Notes under the pieces: model-generated
The model's database searches: none
Told to the model about the DNA's origin: nothing
What the model saw: the letters and a program-made list of their open reading frames with translations, nothing else
Position numbers and translations under genes: made by a program
Source: Nitrospira sp.
GTDB taxonomy: Bacteria; Nitrospirota; Nitrospiria; Nitrospirales; Nitrospiraceae
Length of the DNA stretch: 64,000 bases
Direction: 5' to 3'
Assembly (NCBI GenBank): GCA_005239465.1
Contig: SPAW01000009.1
Span: 16,753-80,752, forward strand
In this document: positions 27,032-36,147 of the stretch, piece by piece
How the letters are laid out: each line of letters begins with the position of its first letter
Numbering within the stretch: the first letter of the stretch is position 1

Positions 27032-27940
27032 ATGACCCTGACAGAGCTCCAGTATATTGTCGCCGTGGCGCAAGAGCGTCATTTCGGGCGTGCCGCGGAG
27101 CGGGTCTTCGTGACGCAACCGGCCTTGAGCCTGGCCATCAAGAAACTAGAGGAGGAATTGGGCACGACGATTTTCGAGCGGCAGAAGAGCCAGATTACGC
27201 TGACCCCGCTGGGGGAACAGATCGTCCACCAGGCCCAGCGCGTGCTGGAAGAGGCCGATCAAATCAAAATCCTTGCGGCTCAGGGGAAAGATCAACTTGT
27301 GGGACCGCTCCGGTTTGGTGTCATCGCCACCGTGGGGCCCTACATCCTCCCGGATTTGGTTCCGTTGTTGAGCGCGCGCGCCCCCAAAATGCCGCTGGAA
27401 CTGGAAGAAAACCTCACCCTCAATTTAGCCGGCATGTTGAAGAGCGGAAAATTGGATGTGATCATGATCGCCCTGCCCTTCAACGAGCCTGCGATCATGA
27501 CCCAAGCACTGTATGACGAACCTTTTAAAGCGCTGGTCCCGGTCGGACACCCCTGGCAGAAAAAGAAGCTGATCGATTCGCGGAAGCTGGGATCGGAGAA
27601 GGTCCTCCTGCCGCATGCAGGCCACTGTTTTCGACAACAAGTGTTAGACGCCTGTCCTGAACTCAGCCGGTCGGATGCCGAAGGCTGGCAGGGAAACTCC
27701 CTGGAAACCATCCGACAGATGGTGGCTTCGGGGCTGGGCATCACGGTGTTGCCCTGCAGTGCCCTCACGCCAAAATACGGAAACAAGCGATTGATCGCGA
27801 TCGACCTGGCGAAACCGGTGCCAGGACGTCGAATTGGACTCGCCTGGCGACGCGGGTTTACGCGCCCCCAAGTCATTGAGGTGATTCGGGATGCCGTCCG
27901 TGCCTTGAAAGTGCCGGGTCTGAATATGGTGGCAGGCTGA
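27032..27940 (+). CDS. oxyR: LysR-type hydrogen-peroxide regulator OxyR
   Basis: 302 aa from the ATG at 27032. The N-terminal LysR winged helix (LTELQYIVAVAQERHFGRAAERVFVTQPALS) and C-terminal sensor are complete. The sensor has GHCFRQQVLDAC: two cysteines nine positions apart, matching the redox pair Cys199/Cys208 of E. coli OxyR, so it should sense peroxide by disulfide formation. Divergent from the dps/katA/dps/ccp block, which it most likely controls. Confidence 0.93.
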   Translation: MTLTELQYIVAVAQERHFGRAAERVFVTQPALSLAIKKLEEELGTTIFERQKSQITLTPLGEQIVHQAQRVLEEADQIKILAAQGKDQLVGPLRFGVIATVGPYILPDLVPLLSARAPKMPLELEENLTLNLAGMLKSGKLDVIMIALPFNEPAIMTQALYDEPFKALVPVGHPWQKKKLIDSRKLGSEKVLLPHAGHCFRQQVLDACPELSRSDAEGWQGNSLETIRQMVASGLGITVLPCSALTPKYGNKRLIAIDLAKPVPGRRIGLAWRRGFTRPQVIEVIRDAVRALKVPGLNMVAG

Positions 27941-28352
27941 CAGCAGTGGGCGAGTCAGCACGGAAGGCATGCATAGGGGCGTTTGACAGACAGCGAAATC
28001 CGAGGAAGCGTGTGTACACAACCTCACCCGCCGGAAGAGTATTCATGACACACTCGAACCCCCATTCGACAGAACAGGTGTCCGATGGAAAGGAAGCCGC
28101 GGAGGCCACAATCGGACCAGCACCAGGTCAGCTTGGAACGATGGGAATGGGCAGATAGCTTTCGCGGTTTCCTACAGCAACGACATCTGAGAGTAATCCA
28201 GAACAACGGCGGCCCTCCGGAAGATCCATCCCCCCGGCGGGCCGTCGTGTATTTCGGAATCTCGGAGAGCCAAGAGAGTGCTATTTCCGATGCTTGTTGC
28301 TGCATCCCGCTTTTGCTAGGATGCGACGGCCTGAATATCGACGGATCTTTGC
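27941..28352. other. Intergenic stretch without a supported gene
   Basis: About 410 bases between oxyR and xth. A 37-codon frame opening with MTHSNPHSTEQ at 28045 has only a weak ribosome-binding site. Nothing else is convincing. Confidence 0.4.
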
Positions 28353-29126
28353 ATGAAAATCGCGACCTTCAACGTCAATTCCCTACGCAAGCGCCTGCCC
28401 ATCGTGCTGGAGTGGCTCGATCGTCAGAAGCCTGATGTCCTCTGTCTCCAGGAAACCAAAGTGCAGGATAGCGAGTTTCCCCTGCTGGCCCTGGCACCCT
28501 CCGGGTACGAGATCACGTTCCGCGGGATGAAGTCGTACAACGGTGTGGCGATCCTCAGCCGAAAGAAACTCGAAGCGGTATTCTATGGATTCGACGACGG
28601 AGGAGATCCGGATGACGCCCGCTTGCTCAGGGTCGTCATTGACGGAATTCCCATCGTGAATACCTATGTGCCGCAGGGATTTGAAATTGACTCACCGAAG
28701 TATGCGTACAAACTGGGCTGGTACGAACGGCTGCGGAAGTATTTCGAGAAACACCTCTCACCGCAGGCCCCGGCAATTTGGTGTGGGGATATGAACGTGG
28801 CCCCGCGACCGATGGACGTGCATAGCCCTGAGAAACACCTGAAGCACGTCTGCTATCACGAGGATGCTCGCAAAGCCTACGAGAAGACGGTCGCGTGGGG
28901 GTTTCAGGATCTGTTCGTGAAGCTCTATCCGACGCGGCAACAATATACGTTTTGGGATTATCGGGCGCCTGGTTCGCTGGAGGCGAACAAGGGCTGGCGC
29001 ATCGACCATATTCTGTCGACGGCGCCGCTGGCGGAGAAATGTGTGAGGGTTGACGTGGACGTCGAGCCGCGGCGAGCGAAAGACCCTTCAGACCATACGT
29101 TTCTCTGGGCAGATTTTTCGATCTGA
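28353..29126 (+). CDS. xthA: Exodeoxyribonuclease III / AP endonuclease
   Basis: 257 aa of the exonuclease-endonuclease-phosphatase fold: KIATFNVNSLRKRLP (Asn), CLQETKVQD (catalytic Glu), WCGDMNVAPRPMDVH (Asp/Asn), WRIDHILST and DPSDHTFLWADF (Asp-His pair). It cuts DNA at abasic sites, a base-excision repair step needed after oxidative damage. The nearby peroxide block makes a functional link plausible; the gene itself seems monocistronic. Confidence 0.93.
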   Translation: MKIATFNVNSLRKRLPIVLEWLDRQKPDVLCLQETKVQDSEFPLLALAPSGYEITFRGMKSYNGVAILSRKKLEAVFYGFDDGGDPDDARLLRVVIDGIPIVNTYVPQGFEIDSPKYAYKLGWYERLRKYFEKHLSPQAPAIWCGDMNVAPRPMDVHSPEKHLKHVCYHEDARKAYEKTVAWGFQDLFVKLYPTRQQYTFWDYRAPGSLEANKGWRIDHILSTAPLAEKCVRVDVDVEPRRAKDPSDHTFLWADFSI

Positions 29127-29216
29127 CCACGTACGCGACGCTCACCCCCACCCGATCCGATCATGCGGCAAGTCGCCCACAATGATCGGAGGGGGCCAGA
29201 CACTTACAGTGCTTCG

Positions 29217-29387
29217 CTAGGCTGCATGGAGGAACGATTCTTTCCCCCGCATGCGGATGCGGCGATTCTGTTGAATCAACGGATCAAGGAGTAAACCACA
29301 ATTGATACAGCGATGGACGATCGTGCTGGGCGACAGTTCCGGTTGCCGCTCCTCGATCATCAGCCCTTTGCATTTCTGACAAGTCAT
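29217..29387 (-). CDS. Small zinc-ribbon protein
   Basis: 56 aa from the ATG at 29387, preceded by AGGAGGTGGG. Two CxxC knuckles (CQKCKGLM and CINCGLLL) about 25 residues apart form a likely Zn ribbon. The C-terminus is basic (RRIRMRGK). Common as tiny proteins of unknown role in this kind of bacterium; possibly nucleic acid binding. Confidence 0.7.
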   Translation of the reverse strand: MTCQKCKGLMIEERQPELSPSTIVHRCINCGLLLDPLIQQNRRIRMRGKESFLHAA

Positions 29388-29490
29388 GGCGCCCACCTCC
29401 TGCTGATGTGAATGACGACAATGAAGTCCGCAGCGCACGATGGAAACCGTAACATCGTGAGATTAATCCCGTGTTAACAGGTAGTTAAAA

Positions 29491-30762
29491 GTGTCTAATG
29501 TTGACGAGCCCCAAAAGTGCGACGTCGTCGTTGTCGGGGCTGGAGCGGCCGGGCTCGCAGCCGCTATCGCCGCGGCTGAACAAACAAAAACTACCGGCAC
29601 TTTCCGGATCGTGCTGTTGGATGGCGCCAAGACGATTGGCGCCAAGATTCTCGTGTCCGGCGGCGGTCGCTGCAATATCACGCACGAGGTCGTAACCCCC
29701 ACCGACTTCTTCGGCAACCGCCACATCATCAAGAACGTATTGGCGGCCTTTACGGTCGAAGACGCCATCAAATGGTTTGCCTCGTTAGGGGTCGAACTCA
29801 AACGCGAAGAGACCGGGAAGCTCTTTCCGGTGACCGATAAAGCGCGGACGGTCTTGACCGCACTTGTTAAGCGCTGTCACGAACTGGGTGTTGCCATCTG
29901 CCCGGACCATCGAGTGACAGGCATCGAGTGTTCTAGTGTGTCGGGATCTGAATTCGTTCTGCACCACACCCACGGAATCATGCACGCGAGGAAGGTGATT
30001 TTGGCAACGGGTGGCCGATCGCTCCCCAAATCGGGAAGTGATGGATTCGGCTACGAACTGGCACGACGGTTGGGGCATCAGGTAAGTGCCACCGTCCCGG
30101 CCCTCGTGCCGTTGGTGCTCGACGACGCGATGTTTCACAAGACGCTCTCAGGTCTCTCACACGAGGTGGAACTCATCACGATGGTCAAGGGTCGTAAAGT
30201 TGACAGCCGGACGGGGAGCTTGCTCTGGACCCACTTCGGGATCAGTGGGCCGGTGGTCATGGACGCGAGTCGTTTTTGGTGCCTAGCACAGAAGGAGGGG
30301 GAACCCGTGGCCCTGTACGGCAACTTTCTGCCTGGCCAGACTCAAGAACAGGTGCGGCAGTGGTTTATGGAGCAGATACGAGACAACCCCCGACGTTCTC
30401 TGGTCAAGACGCTGGCGCACCGGCTTCCCCAACGATTTGCTGAGGCGGTCATTCATCACGCTGGATGCGAGGCGCATACGACGATAGCTCAATTGCCGCG
30501 CAAAGATCGGGACTGCTTGCTTGAAACCGTGGTTCGCTTCCAGCTTCCAATCGTTCAGGATCGTGGCTGGAATTATGCCGAAGTCACAGCCGGCGGAGTA
30601 CCGCTCGAAGAAATCAACTTTCGGACGATGGAGTCCAAGTTCGTGCCAAGTCTCTATTTGGTTGGCGAGATTTTAGACTGCGACGGCCGCATCGGCGGCT
30701 TCAACTTCCAATGGGCCTGGGCGACCGGCTTTCTGGCGGGCAAGGCGGCCACAAGCAGCTGA
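29491..30762 (+). CDS. NAD(P)/FAD-dependent oxidoreductase (HI0933/BaiN-like)
   Basis: 423 aa. A Rossmann FAD motif VVVGAGAAGLAAAIAA lies near the N-terminus, then SGGGRCNIT, ILATGGRS, and the C-terminal FAD element YLVGEILDCDGRIGGFNFQWAWATG. Starts with GTG at 29491. Known: the family contains flavin reductases acting on bile acid or unknown substrates; the substrate here is unknown. The remnant at 6607-6846 is its paralogue. Confidence 0.88.
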   Translation: MSNVDEPQKCDVVVVGAGAAGLAAAIAAAEQTKTTGTFRIVLLDGAKTIGAKILVSGGGRCNITHEVVTPTDFFGNRHIIKNVLAAFTVEDAIKWFASLGVELKREETGKLFPVTDKARTVLTALVKRCHELGVAICPDHRVTGIECSSVSGSEFVLHHTHGIMHARKVILATGGRSLPKSGSDGFGYELARRLGHQVSATVPALVPLVLDDAMFHKTLSGLSHEVELITMVKGRKVDSRTGSLLWTHFGISGPVVMDASRFWCLAQKEGEPVALYGNFLPGQTQEQVRQWFMEQIRDNPRRSLVKTLAHRLPQRFAEAVIHHAGCEAHTTIAQLPRKDRDCLLETVVRFQLPIVQDRGWNYAEVTAGGVPLEEINFRTMESKFVPSLYLVGEILDCDGRIGGFNFQWAWATGFLAGKAATSS

Positions 30763-30893
30763 CCCACACAAGAAAAAGAGGCCACCAGTCCACCCATCGC
30801 AAATCGATCGCAGGCCCGTGGTCGGGGCGACGATTTGACTCCCTTCTAGAAAAGGACAAACCATGTGGGACCCGACAACAATTTGCTGGAGCC

Positions 30894-31092
30894 CTAGCGG
30901 TCAGTGACATCGAAGGGATTTTCTGGCGCGTAGGCCTGTGCGGGGTTCAGCGGGTTGTCCGGCACGTATCGACGGGCTGGGTTGAAGATAGATATTGTAA
31001 TCGCGCTGGTACTTCTCGCTAAAGCCGGGTTCGGCAAACGCAGGTGTGACGGACAAGAACAGCGGCAGGAGAAGGAGGAACACAACCCCCAT
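30894..31092 (-). pseudogene. Small secreted NPxxxYxP-repeat peptide with 4-nt duplication
   Basis: Starts with ATG at 31092 (CGGAGGATCACC). The signal peptide is FLLLLPLFLSVTPAFA. The mature part is EPGFSEKYQRDYNI, then the frame breaks at a tandem TATC duplication. Removing one copy gives FNPARRYVPDNPLNPAQAYAPENPF and stop, with a clear 11-residue repeat (NPxxxYxPxNP). The intact protein would have about 64 aa. Function unknown; the pattern resembles small secreted repeat proteins. As read, the repeat part is out of frame. Confidence 0.6.
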
Positions 31093-31292
31093 GGTGATCC
31101 TCCGAAAAGAGGAACAGCCAATGAACTCAGCCTACTCCCCTGCTGGAGATCGGCACAAGCGGGACACAAATGGTTCCTGAAAACGTCTTTCTCGCCCCTC
31201 GGTTAACTGTCCGATTGCGAGGTGAAAGGTTAAGCAACGACCCCACTGCGTCTCCCTGATGTATGGCTGGAACCATCTCTCTCTTCACTCAT

Positions 31293-34200
31293 TCATCCTT
31301 TCGAAGATGTTTTTTTGACGTACCGCTGAAACAGCCAATCAAGAAATGTTCGAGCAAAATCAGGATCGTCCGTCACCTGCTTGTAGAATTTGAAGTTTGT
31401 GTCGATCATCTCCTGCAGCCTGTCATTCACGACATGATTGAAAGTGAGCCGGGCATTGTCTGGCGTATTCACTTTGACCGCTTTCTCCAGCGCTTCGTTG
31501 TCAGTCAGTTTTGCCTCCAGCAGTTCAATAAAGATTCTATCCTCTTCCGTAAAGGCCGTCCCAAACCGCTCGTTCAGCTCACGGATGATCTGGGAAAGCG
31601 GCTCGATCTGGTCGGTCAACGGTATTTCGGTGTCTTTCGGCTTCATCGGCTCAAAATCGACGCTGCCGCGCTTGAGTGTGATGCTGCCACTGCCGGCCTT
31701 CTGAAGCCGATACGACTCCACGTCGATTTGTTGTTGGATCTCTACGGGAAGATGCTCCCGCGTGACCGGCAGTTTACGGAGCAGCAGACGACCGAAGACA
31801 TACAGCTTCTCCAAGTCTGCATCGACGAAAGTAATGATTTGGGATAAGAAGGCATAGAGACTGACAAAGTCCTTCAGATGGCCGCGAAACGGCACGCGCT
31901 CATCTTCGCCGACAGCCAGATACCGATCCACGGCCGGCTGCAAGGCCGCATGCAAAAGATCCTGCGTGCCTTTAGGATCGAAATAGATCGTCGCAAAGCG
32001 CTTGATTTCATCCATCGTGTAGAAATGGAAGTCGGACAGCCGAGTCTGCAGATCGTAGAGGAGATTTGGATCGGTGCCTTCTTTTAGCACGGCACGATCA
32101 TAATAAGGCTCGAAGGCCTTCTGGATCTCCTCAGCCTCGTTCACGAAGTCCAGGACAAACGTCTCTGCTTTGCCGGGAGCGACGCGATTGAGGCGGGAAA
32201 GCGTCTGCACGGCATTCACGCCACCGAGCTTCTTATCCACATACATCGTATGCAGGAACGGCTGGTCGAACCCTGTTTGGAACTTGTATGCCACGATGAG
32301 GAGTCGGTACTCATCGCGCTTGAACGTTTCAGCCGTCTGAGCTTCCGGGAAGCCGTTCATGTTCGCCTCTGTATAGTCGCGCCCACCATCACGCACGGTC
32401 CCTGAGAACGCCACAAGCGCCTTGAAGGAAGAGCTGTTCTCCTTGAGATAGCGATCCACCGCCTGTTTGTAGCGCACAGCATGAAGTCGTGACCGCGTCA
32501 CGATCATGGCTTTAGCTTTGCTCCCAATCCGATGGATCACGTGGCCGGCACAATGCTCCAGCATAATCGCCACCTTCTTCTCGATGGCGTGAGGATGAAG
32601 GTCCACGAAGGATTTCAAGAGATAGCTCGCCTTGTGTCGGTCATAGCGAGGATCGTCCGAAACGGTTTTCAGCAGGTTCCAATAGGTCTTATAGGTTGTG
32701 TAGTGTTGCAGCACATCCAGAATGAAGCCTTCTTCGATCGCCTGTCGCATCGTATAGAGGCTAAACGGCGCAAACCGACCGTCCGATTGCCGCGAGCCGA
32801 ACAGTTCGAGCGTTTTCGGCTTGGGTGTCGCCGTGAAGGCAAAATAGCTCACGTTGGGAAGCTGTCCACGCTTCTTGACCTCCCCGACGATTCGGTCTTC
32901 GAGGTCCTCCCCTTCCTCAGAGTCCTCTTCCTCCGCGACCTCAAGGCTTCCCGCTGCAAGAACCAGTTTTAAGCTCTTGGTGCTCTCTCCCGTCTGCGAG
33001 GAATGGGCCTCGTCGATAATCACCGCGAAGCGCTTACCGGAAAGAGCGCCTATTTGATTAGCGATGACCGGGAATTTCTGGAGAGTTGTGACGATGATCG
33101 TCTTGCCGTCTTCCAGCGCCTGTTTGAGCTGCCGGGAGGTCGTGTCGATGTTCTCCACCACACCGACGGTTTGCTCGAACTGCCGAACAGTCCGCTGGAG
33201 CTGACGGTCCAGGACGCGCCGGTCCGTGATCACGATTATGGAATCAAACACCCGGCGATCAGTGGCGTCGTGAAGGATGCTGAGCTGATGCGCCAGCCAT
33301 GCAATCGAATTGCTCTTGCCGCTGCCCGCACTGTGCTGAATCAGATAACGGCGGCCCGGGCCTGAGACCTGCGCCTCTCGCACCAAAGCTCGAACGGCTT
33401 CAAGCTGGTGGTAGCGGGGAAACACCAGCGACCGGTCGCCCGTCTTCTTCCCCTTGTCATCTTCCTCATCGATGACGTGAATGAACTGCTGAACCAGAGT
33501 CAACACACTATCGCGAGCCCAGATTCGCTCCCACAGGTAAGCCGTGGCAAAGCCATTCCAGACGGGCGGATTGCCAGCGCCGCCATGCCGGCCTTGATTG
33601 AACGGACGGAAGACGGTTCGAGCGCCGGCAAGGAGAGTTGAAAAGTAGACGAGATCCGGATCAACCGCGAAATGTGTCAGGCACCGGCCAAAGGCGAAGA
33701 GCGGCTCCTTCGGATCTCGGTCACGTTGGTATTGCCGGATGGCATCCTGGACCGTCTGACCGGTGAGCGGGTTTTTTAACTCGGCCGTGAAGATCGGCAG
33801 GCCGTTGAGAAAGAGCGCGAAGTCCAGGCTCTTCTCATTCTGTTCGCTATATCTGAGCTGGCGGACGGGGGCGAAGAGATTGGCCTCATAGAGCTTCTGC
33901 AGCTCTTCGTTCAGTCCACTGGAGGGCCGAAAATACGCCAACTGGAAGAAACTGCCATCGGACTTGATCCCCTTCCGGAGAACCTCCAATGTCCCCCGCC
34001 TGTGAATTTCGGAGGCCAGGCGCTTGAGGAGACGGTCCTTCGCCTCACTGCCGTGCATTTTCTTGAATTTGTCCCATTCCTTTGGTTGTGTCCCGTAGAT
34101 GAAGTCGAGCACATCGCCCGAGATCAGGCAGAGCCGCTTGTCATAATCCTCCGGCGCTCGCTTCCGGTATCCGCCGGGCTTGATGAGGCCGTACTCTCCG

Positions 34201-34304
34201 CCTTGCTCTCTCGCCGGACTTGCGCCACCAGGCAATTCAGCCTGTCCGCTTCCCAACAGCGCCGATTCGATCATAGCCTCGAAGTTTTTCTCGGAAACGT
34301 CCAC
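31293..34304 (-). CDS. hsdR: Type I restriction enzyme R subunit
   Basis: 1003 aa. Motor-nuclease subunit that translocates DNA and cuts at a distance when HsdS/HsdM find unmodified sites. A nuclease domain shows D161, then E175-L-K177 with the following QxxxxY element (QYQRDRD). Walker A is HSAGSGKSN at about 323-331, the DEAD-box-like motif is IIDEAHSS, and SF2 helicase motifs continue (TATPKPKTL, TGFDQPFLHT, LSRLNR). Intact. Last gene of the minus-strand type I island, separated from hsdS by several inserted cassettes. Confidence 0.95.
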   Translation of the reverse strand: MDVSEKNFEAMIESALLGSGQAELPGGASPAREQGGEYGLIKPGGYRKRAPEDYDKRLCLISGDVLDFIYGTQPKEWDKFKKMHGSEAKDRLLKRLASEIHRRGTLEVLRKGIKSDGSFFQLAYFRPSSGLNEELQKLYEANLFAPVRQLRYSEQNEKSLDFALFLNGLPIFTAELKNPLTGQTVQDAIRQYQRDRDPKEPLFAFGRCLTHFAVDPDLVYFSTLLAGARTVFRPFNQGRHGGAGNPPVWNGFATAYLWERIWARDSVLTLVQQFIHVIDEEDDKGKKTGDRSLVFPRYHQLEAVRALVREAQVSGPGRRYLIQHSAGSGKSNSIAWLAHQLSILHDATDRRVFDSIIVITDRRVLDRQLQRTVRQFEQTVGVVENIDTTSRQLKQALEDGKTIIVTTLQKFPVIANQIGALSGKRFAVIIDEAHSSQTGESTKSLKLVLAAGSLEVAEEEDSEEGEDLEDRIVGEVKKRGQLPNVSYFAFTATPKPKTLELFGSRQSDGRFAPFSLYTMRQAIEEGFILDVLQHYTTYKTYWNLLKTVSDDPRYDRHKASYLLKSFVDLHPHAIEKKVAIMLEHCAGHVIHRIGSKAKAMIVTRSRLHAVRYKQAVDRYLKENSSSFKALVAFSGTVRDGGRDYTEANMNGFPEAQTAETFKRDEYRLLIVAYKFQTGFDQPFLHTMYVDKKLGGVNAVQTLSRLNRVAPGKAETFVLDFVNEAEEIQKAFEPYYDRAVLKEGTDPNLLYDLQTRLSDFHFYTMDEIKRFATIYFDPKGTQDLLHAALQPAVDRYLAVGEDERVPFRGHLKDFVSLYAFLSQIITFVDADLEKLYVFGRLLLRKLPVTREHLPVEIQQQIDVESYRLQKAGSGSITLKRGSVDFEPMKPKDTEIPLTDQIEPLSQIIRELNERFGTAFTEEDRIFIELLEAKLTDNEALEKAVKVNTPDNARLTFNHVVNDRLQEMIDTNFKFYKQVTDDPDFARTFLDWLFQRYVKKTSSKG

Positions 34305-34322
34305 GGCCTCATCCCTTTCGAA

Positions 34323-35507
34323 TCACGCTCCCGCCCGTTGTAGCCGTCGTCGCCGAGGCAGGAGCGCTTCCCACGAAGAGGCTGCAAACTCGGCCAGCGG
34401 AACGGCGGTCACGCGGGCCGAAAGAGGGTACCGTCGCATCCCGGGATACAGCACGATGAGATGCTCCAACCGCAGATCATCGAGCGCGATGCGCATCGAG
34501 GGCGTGAGCGTCGGCGCGTCCGTTCGTTTGATCTCCATGCCGAAGCGGCGGCCATCTTTGAGCAGCAAGAGATCCAATTCCGCGCCCTGGTGCGTCGCCC
34601 AGAAATAGGCGTCGTCCGGCTGCACGAGGTTCAGCGCCTCTTCGACGGCATAGCCCTCCCAAGATGCGCCGCACTTCGGATGATGCAGCAGTTCCGCGTC
34701 CGTCCGGACGCCCAAGAGCGCGTGGAGCAAACCGCTGTCGCGCACATACACCTTGGGCGCTTTTACCTGGCGTTTGCCAAGATTCTCATGCCAGGGCGGG
34801 AGCTGTCTCACCAGAAAGACCCCTGTCAGCAGGTCAAGATACCGCCGCACGGTGGGCTCGCTGACGCCTAACGATCGCGCGGGCTCCGCGGCATTCCAGA
34901 TGTTGCCGTGGTAGTGCGCCACCATCGCCCAGAACCGCCGGAGCGCCTGAGCCGGAATCGATATGCCGAGTTGGGGAAGATCCCGTTCCAAGAAGGTTTG
35001 GACGAATTCGTTCCGCCAACGGAGACTGTCCTCATGCGTACGGGCCAAAAAGGAGCGCGGGAATCCGCCGCGCAGCCAGTGGCGGTTCAGCGCGCGTGCG
35101 CCAACCTCCGCAAGGGTGAAGCCCGGCAAGGTGATCGTCTCCATGCGCCCCGCCAGGGATTCGGACGATTGGCGCAGCAACTCAGGCGAGGCGCTGCCGA
35201 GAATCAAGAAGCGGGCCGACAAGGGCCTGCGGTCGGCGAGCACGCGGAGCATCGGAAACAGATCCTGACGCCGCTGAACTTCGTCGATCACGATCACCCC
35301 CCGCAGAGGCGCCAGAGCCGTCATGGGCTCCGCCAACCGGGCCAGACTCGTCGGCTCTTCCAAATCAAAGTAGCGAGGGGAGTCCGGCGGTACGATCTGC
35401 CGAGCGAGCGTGGTCTTCCCGCTCTGGCGTGGCCCGATCAACGCCACCACGCGGCTTCGCCGCAGCGCGTGGCGGATCTGAGATAGAAGCGCGAGTCGCT
35501 TCACCAT
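34323..35507 (-). CDS. AAA ATPase with C-terminal DUF4143
   Basis: 394 aa. P-loop LIGPRQSGKTTLARQ at about 23-37, Walker B VIVIDEVQRRQDLF, sensor GSASPELLRQ, then a C-terminal DUF4143 nuclease-like fold (ELDLLLLKDGRRFGMEIKRTD, a PD-(D/E)xK-like pattern). Known: the family is common and mobile; biological role uncertain, often linked to defence islands. An upstream 16-bp inverted repeat lies 12 bases before the ATG. Intact. Located between hsdR and a MITE. Confidence 0.88.
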   Translation of the reverse strand: MVKRLALLSQIRHALRRSRVVALIGPRQSGKTTLARQIVPPDSPRYFDLEEPTSLARLAEPMTALAPLRGVIVIDEVQRRQDLFPMLRVLADRRPLSARFLILGSASPELLRQSSESLAGRMETITLPGFTLAEVGARALNRHWLRGGFPRSFLARTHEDSLRWRNEFVQTFLERDLPQLGISIPAQALRRFWAMVAHYHGNIWNAAEPARSLGVSEPTVRRYLDLLTGVFLVRQLPPWHENLGKRQVKAPKVYVRDSGLLHALLGVRTDAELLHHPKCGASWEGYAVEEALNLVQPDDAYFWATHQGAELDLLLLKDGRRFGMEIKRTDAPTLTPSMRIALDDLRLEHLIVLYPGMRRYPLSARVTAVPLAEFAASSWEALLPRRRRLQRAGA

Positions 35508-35518
35508 GCCTGTGAGGA

Positions 35519-35559
35519 TACCATGAAAATCGAACAGATGCTATTCGAATTTCATGGTA
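35519..35559. promoter_or_regulatory. Large palindrome upstream of DUF4143 ATPase
   Basis: TACCATGAAAATCGAA, 9-base loop, TTCGAATTTCATGGTA: 16-bp arms with one mismatch, ending 12 bases before the ATPase start. A candidate operator or RNA hairpin. Confidence 0.6.
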
Positions 35560-35640
35560 CTTTCTTCACGCGAGTGGCCGAATAAGTAGCGCGCGGACGG
35601 CCAGGGACCGACGCACGACAGGCGTGGTGGCATGAGTGAC

Positions 35641-35676
35641 AAAACCTCGGACGATGTCAGTAAGTACCGAGGCTTT
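35641..35676. terminator. Hairpin with flanking A and T tracts
   Basis: AAAACCTCGG ... CCGAGGCTTTG. The 6-bp GC stem has A before and T after, as in a bidirectional terminator. Confidence 0.35.
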
Positions 35677-35714
35677 GTAACACGCTGGAGAGGGCGGGTC
35701 AACTGCCGCTCTAA

Positions 35715-35923
35715 CGCGCATTATTCATGAAACTTCGTGACGAAACTGCGGAGACGCCACGCGAGACGGGCGCGTGGAGCCCCAAGAGACCGAGACGTAC
35801 TTGAAACAGTACGTTGAGGTCGCGCGGGGCGAGCCCGCCCGCCTGGCCGTGAACCAGCCGCGGCCAGGCTTGTCGCAGCGGCGAATACGCAGTTGCAGTA
35901 GAAGTCTTCATGAATAATGCGCG
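35715..35923. mobile_element. MITE-like element with 17-bp inverted ends and CTAA target repeats
   Basis: 209 bp. The ends are perfect inverted repeats CGCGCATTATTCATGAA / TTCATGAATAATGCGCG. They are flanked by direct repeats CTAA (35711-35714 and 35924-35927), the expected target-site duplication. The interior is GC-rich and does not encode a transposase. It may be a deletion derivative moved by a transposase elsewhere in the genome. The family is not assigned. Confidence 0.8.
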
Positions 35924-35976
35924 CTAAGACGGTGCTGGATAAAACCGTGAGCACATCCTCACAAATGCCAACACTA

Positions 35977-36147
35977 TTATCCAGCAGTCGGCGCGGTGGA
36001 CTCCGCTTCTCGCACGTCAATTTTGCCGGTCACAGCGGCGGACCTGCCGGCCGGCAGGCAGGGATGAGGGCGGTGCGATACTCTTTCAGGGTCTCGATCC
36101 CTTCGCACACCTTGGCGATGAGGGCGTCGAGCTTGGTGGTTTCGCTG
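35977..36147 (-). pseudogene. 3' remnant of hsdS
   Basis: Minus-strand remnant matches the end of the intact hsdS at 37807-39234: TTKLDALIAKVCEGIETLKEYRTAL, and after a palindromic insertion VTGKIDVREAESTA and stop. The remnant lies on the other side of the immA/DUF4411 cassette. It shows that the cassette, or a recombination event, duplicated or split the 3' end of an hsdS gene. Confidence 0.8.
36043..36058. repeat. REP-like perfect palindrome inside hsdS remnant
   Basis: CCTGCCGGCCGGCAGG, a 16-bp perfect palindrome. It interrupts the remnant between YRTALI and AAVTGKIDV. Similar GC-rich palindromic insertions occur in hsdS and hsdM. Confidence 0.65.
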
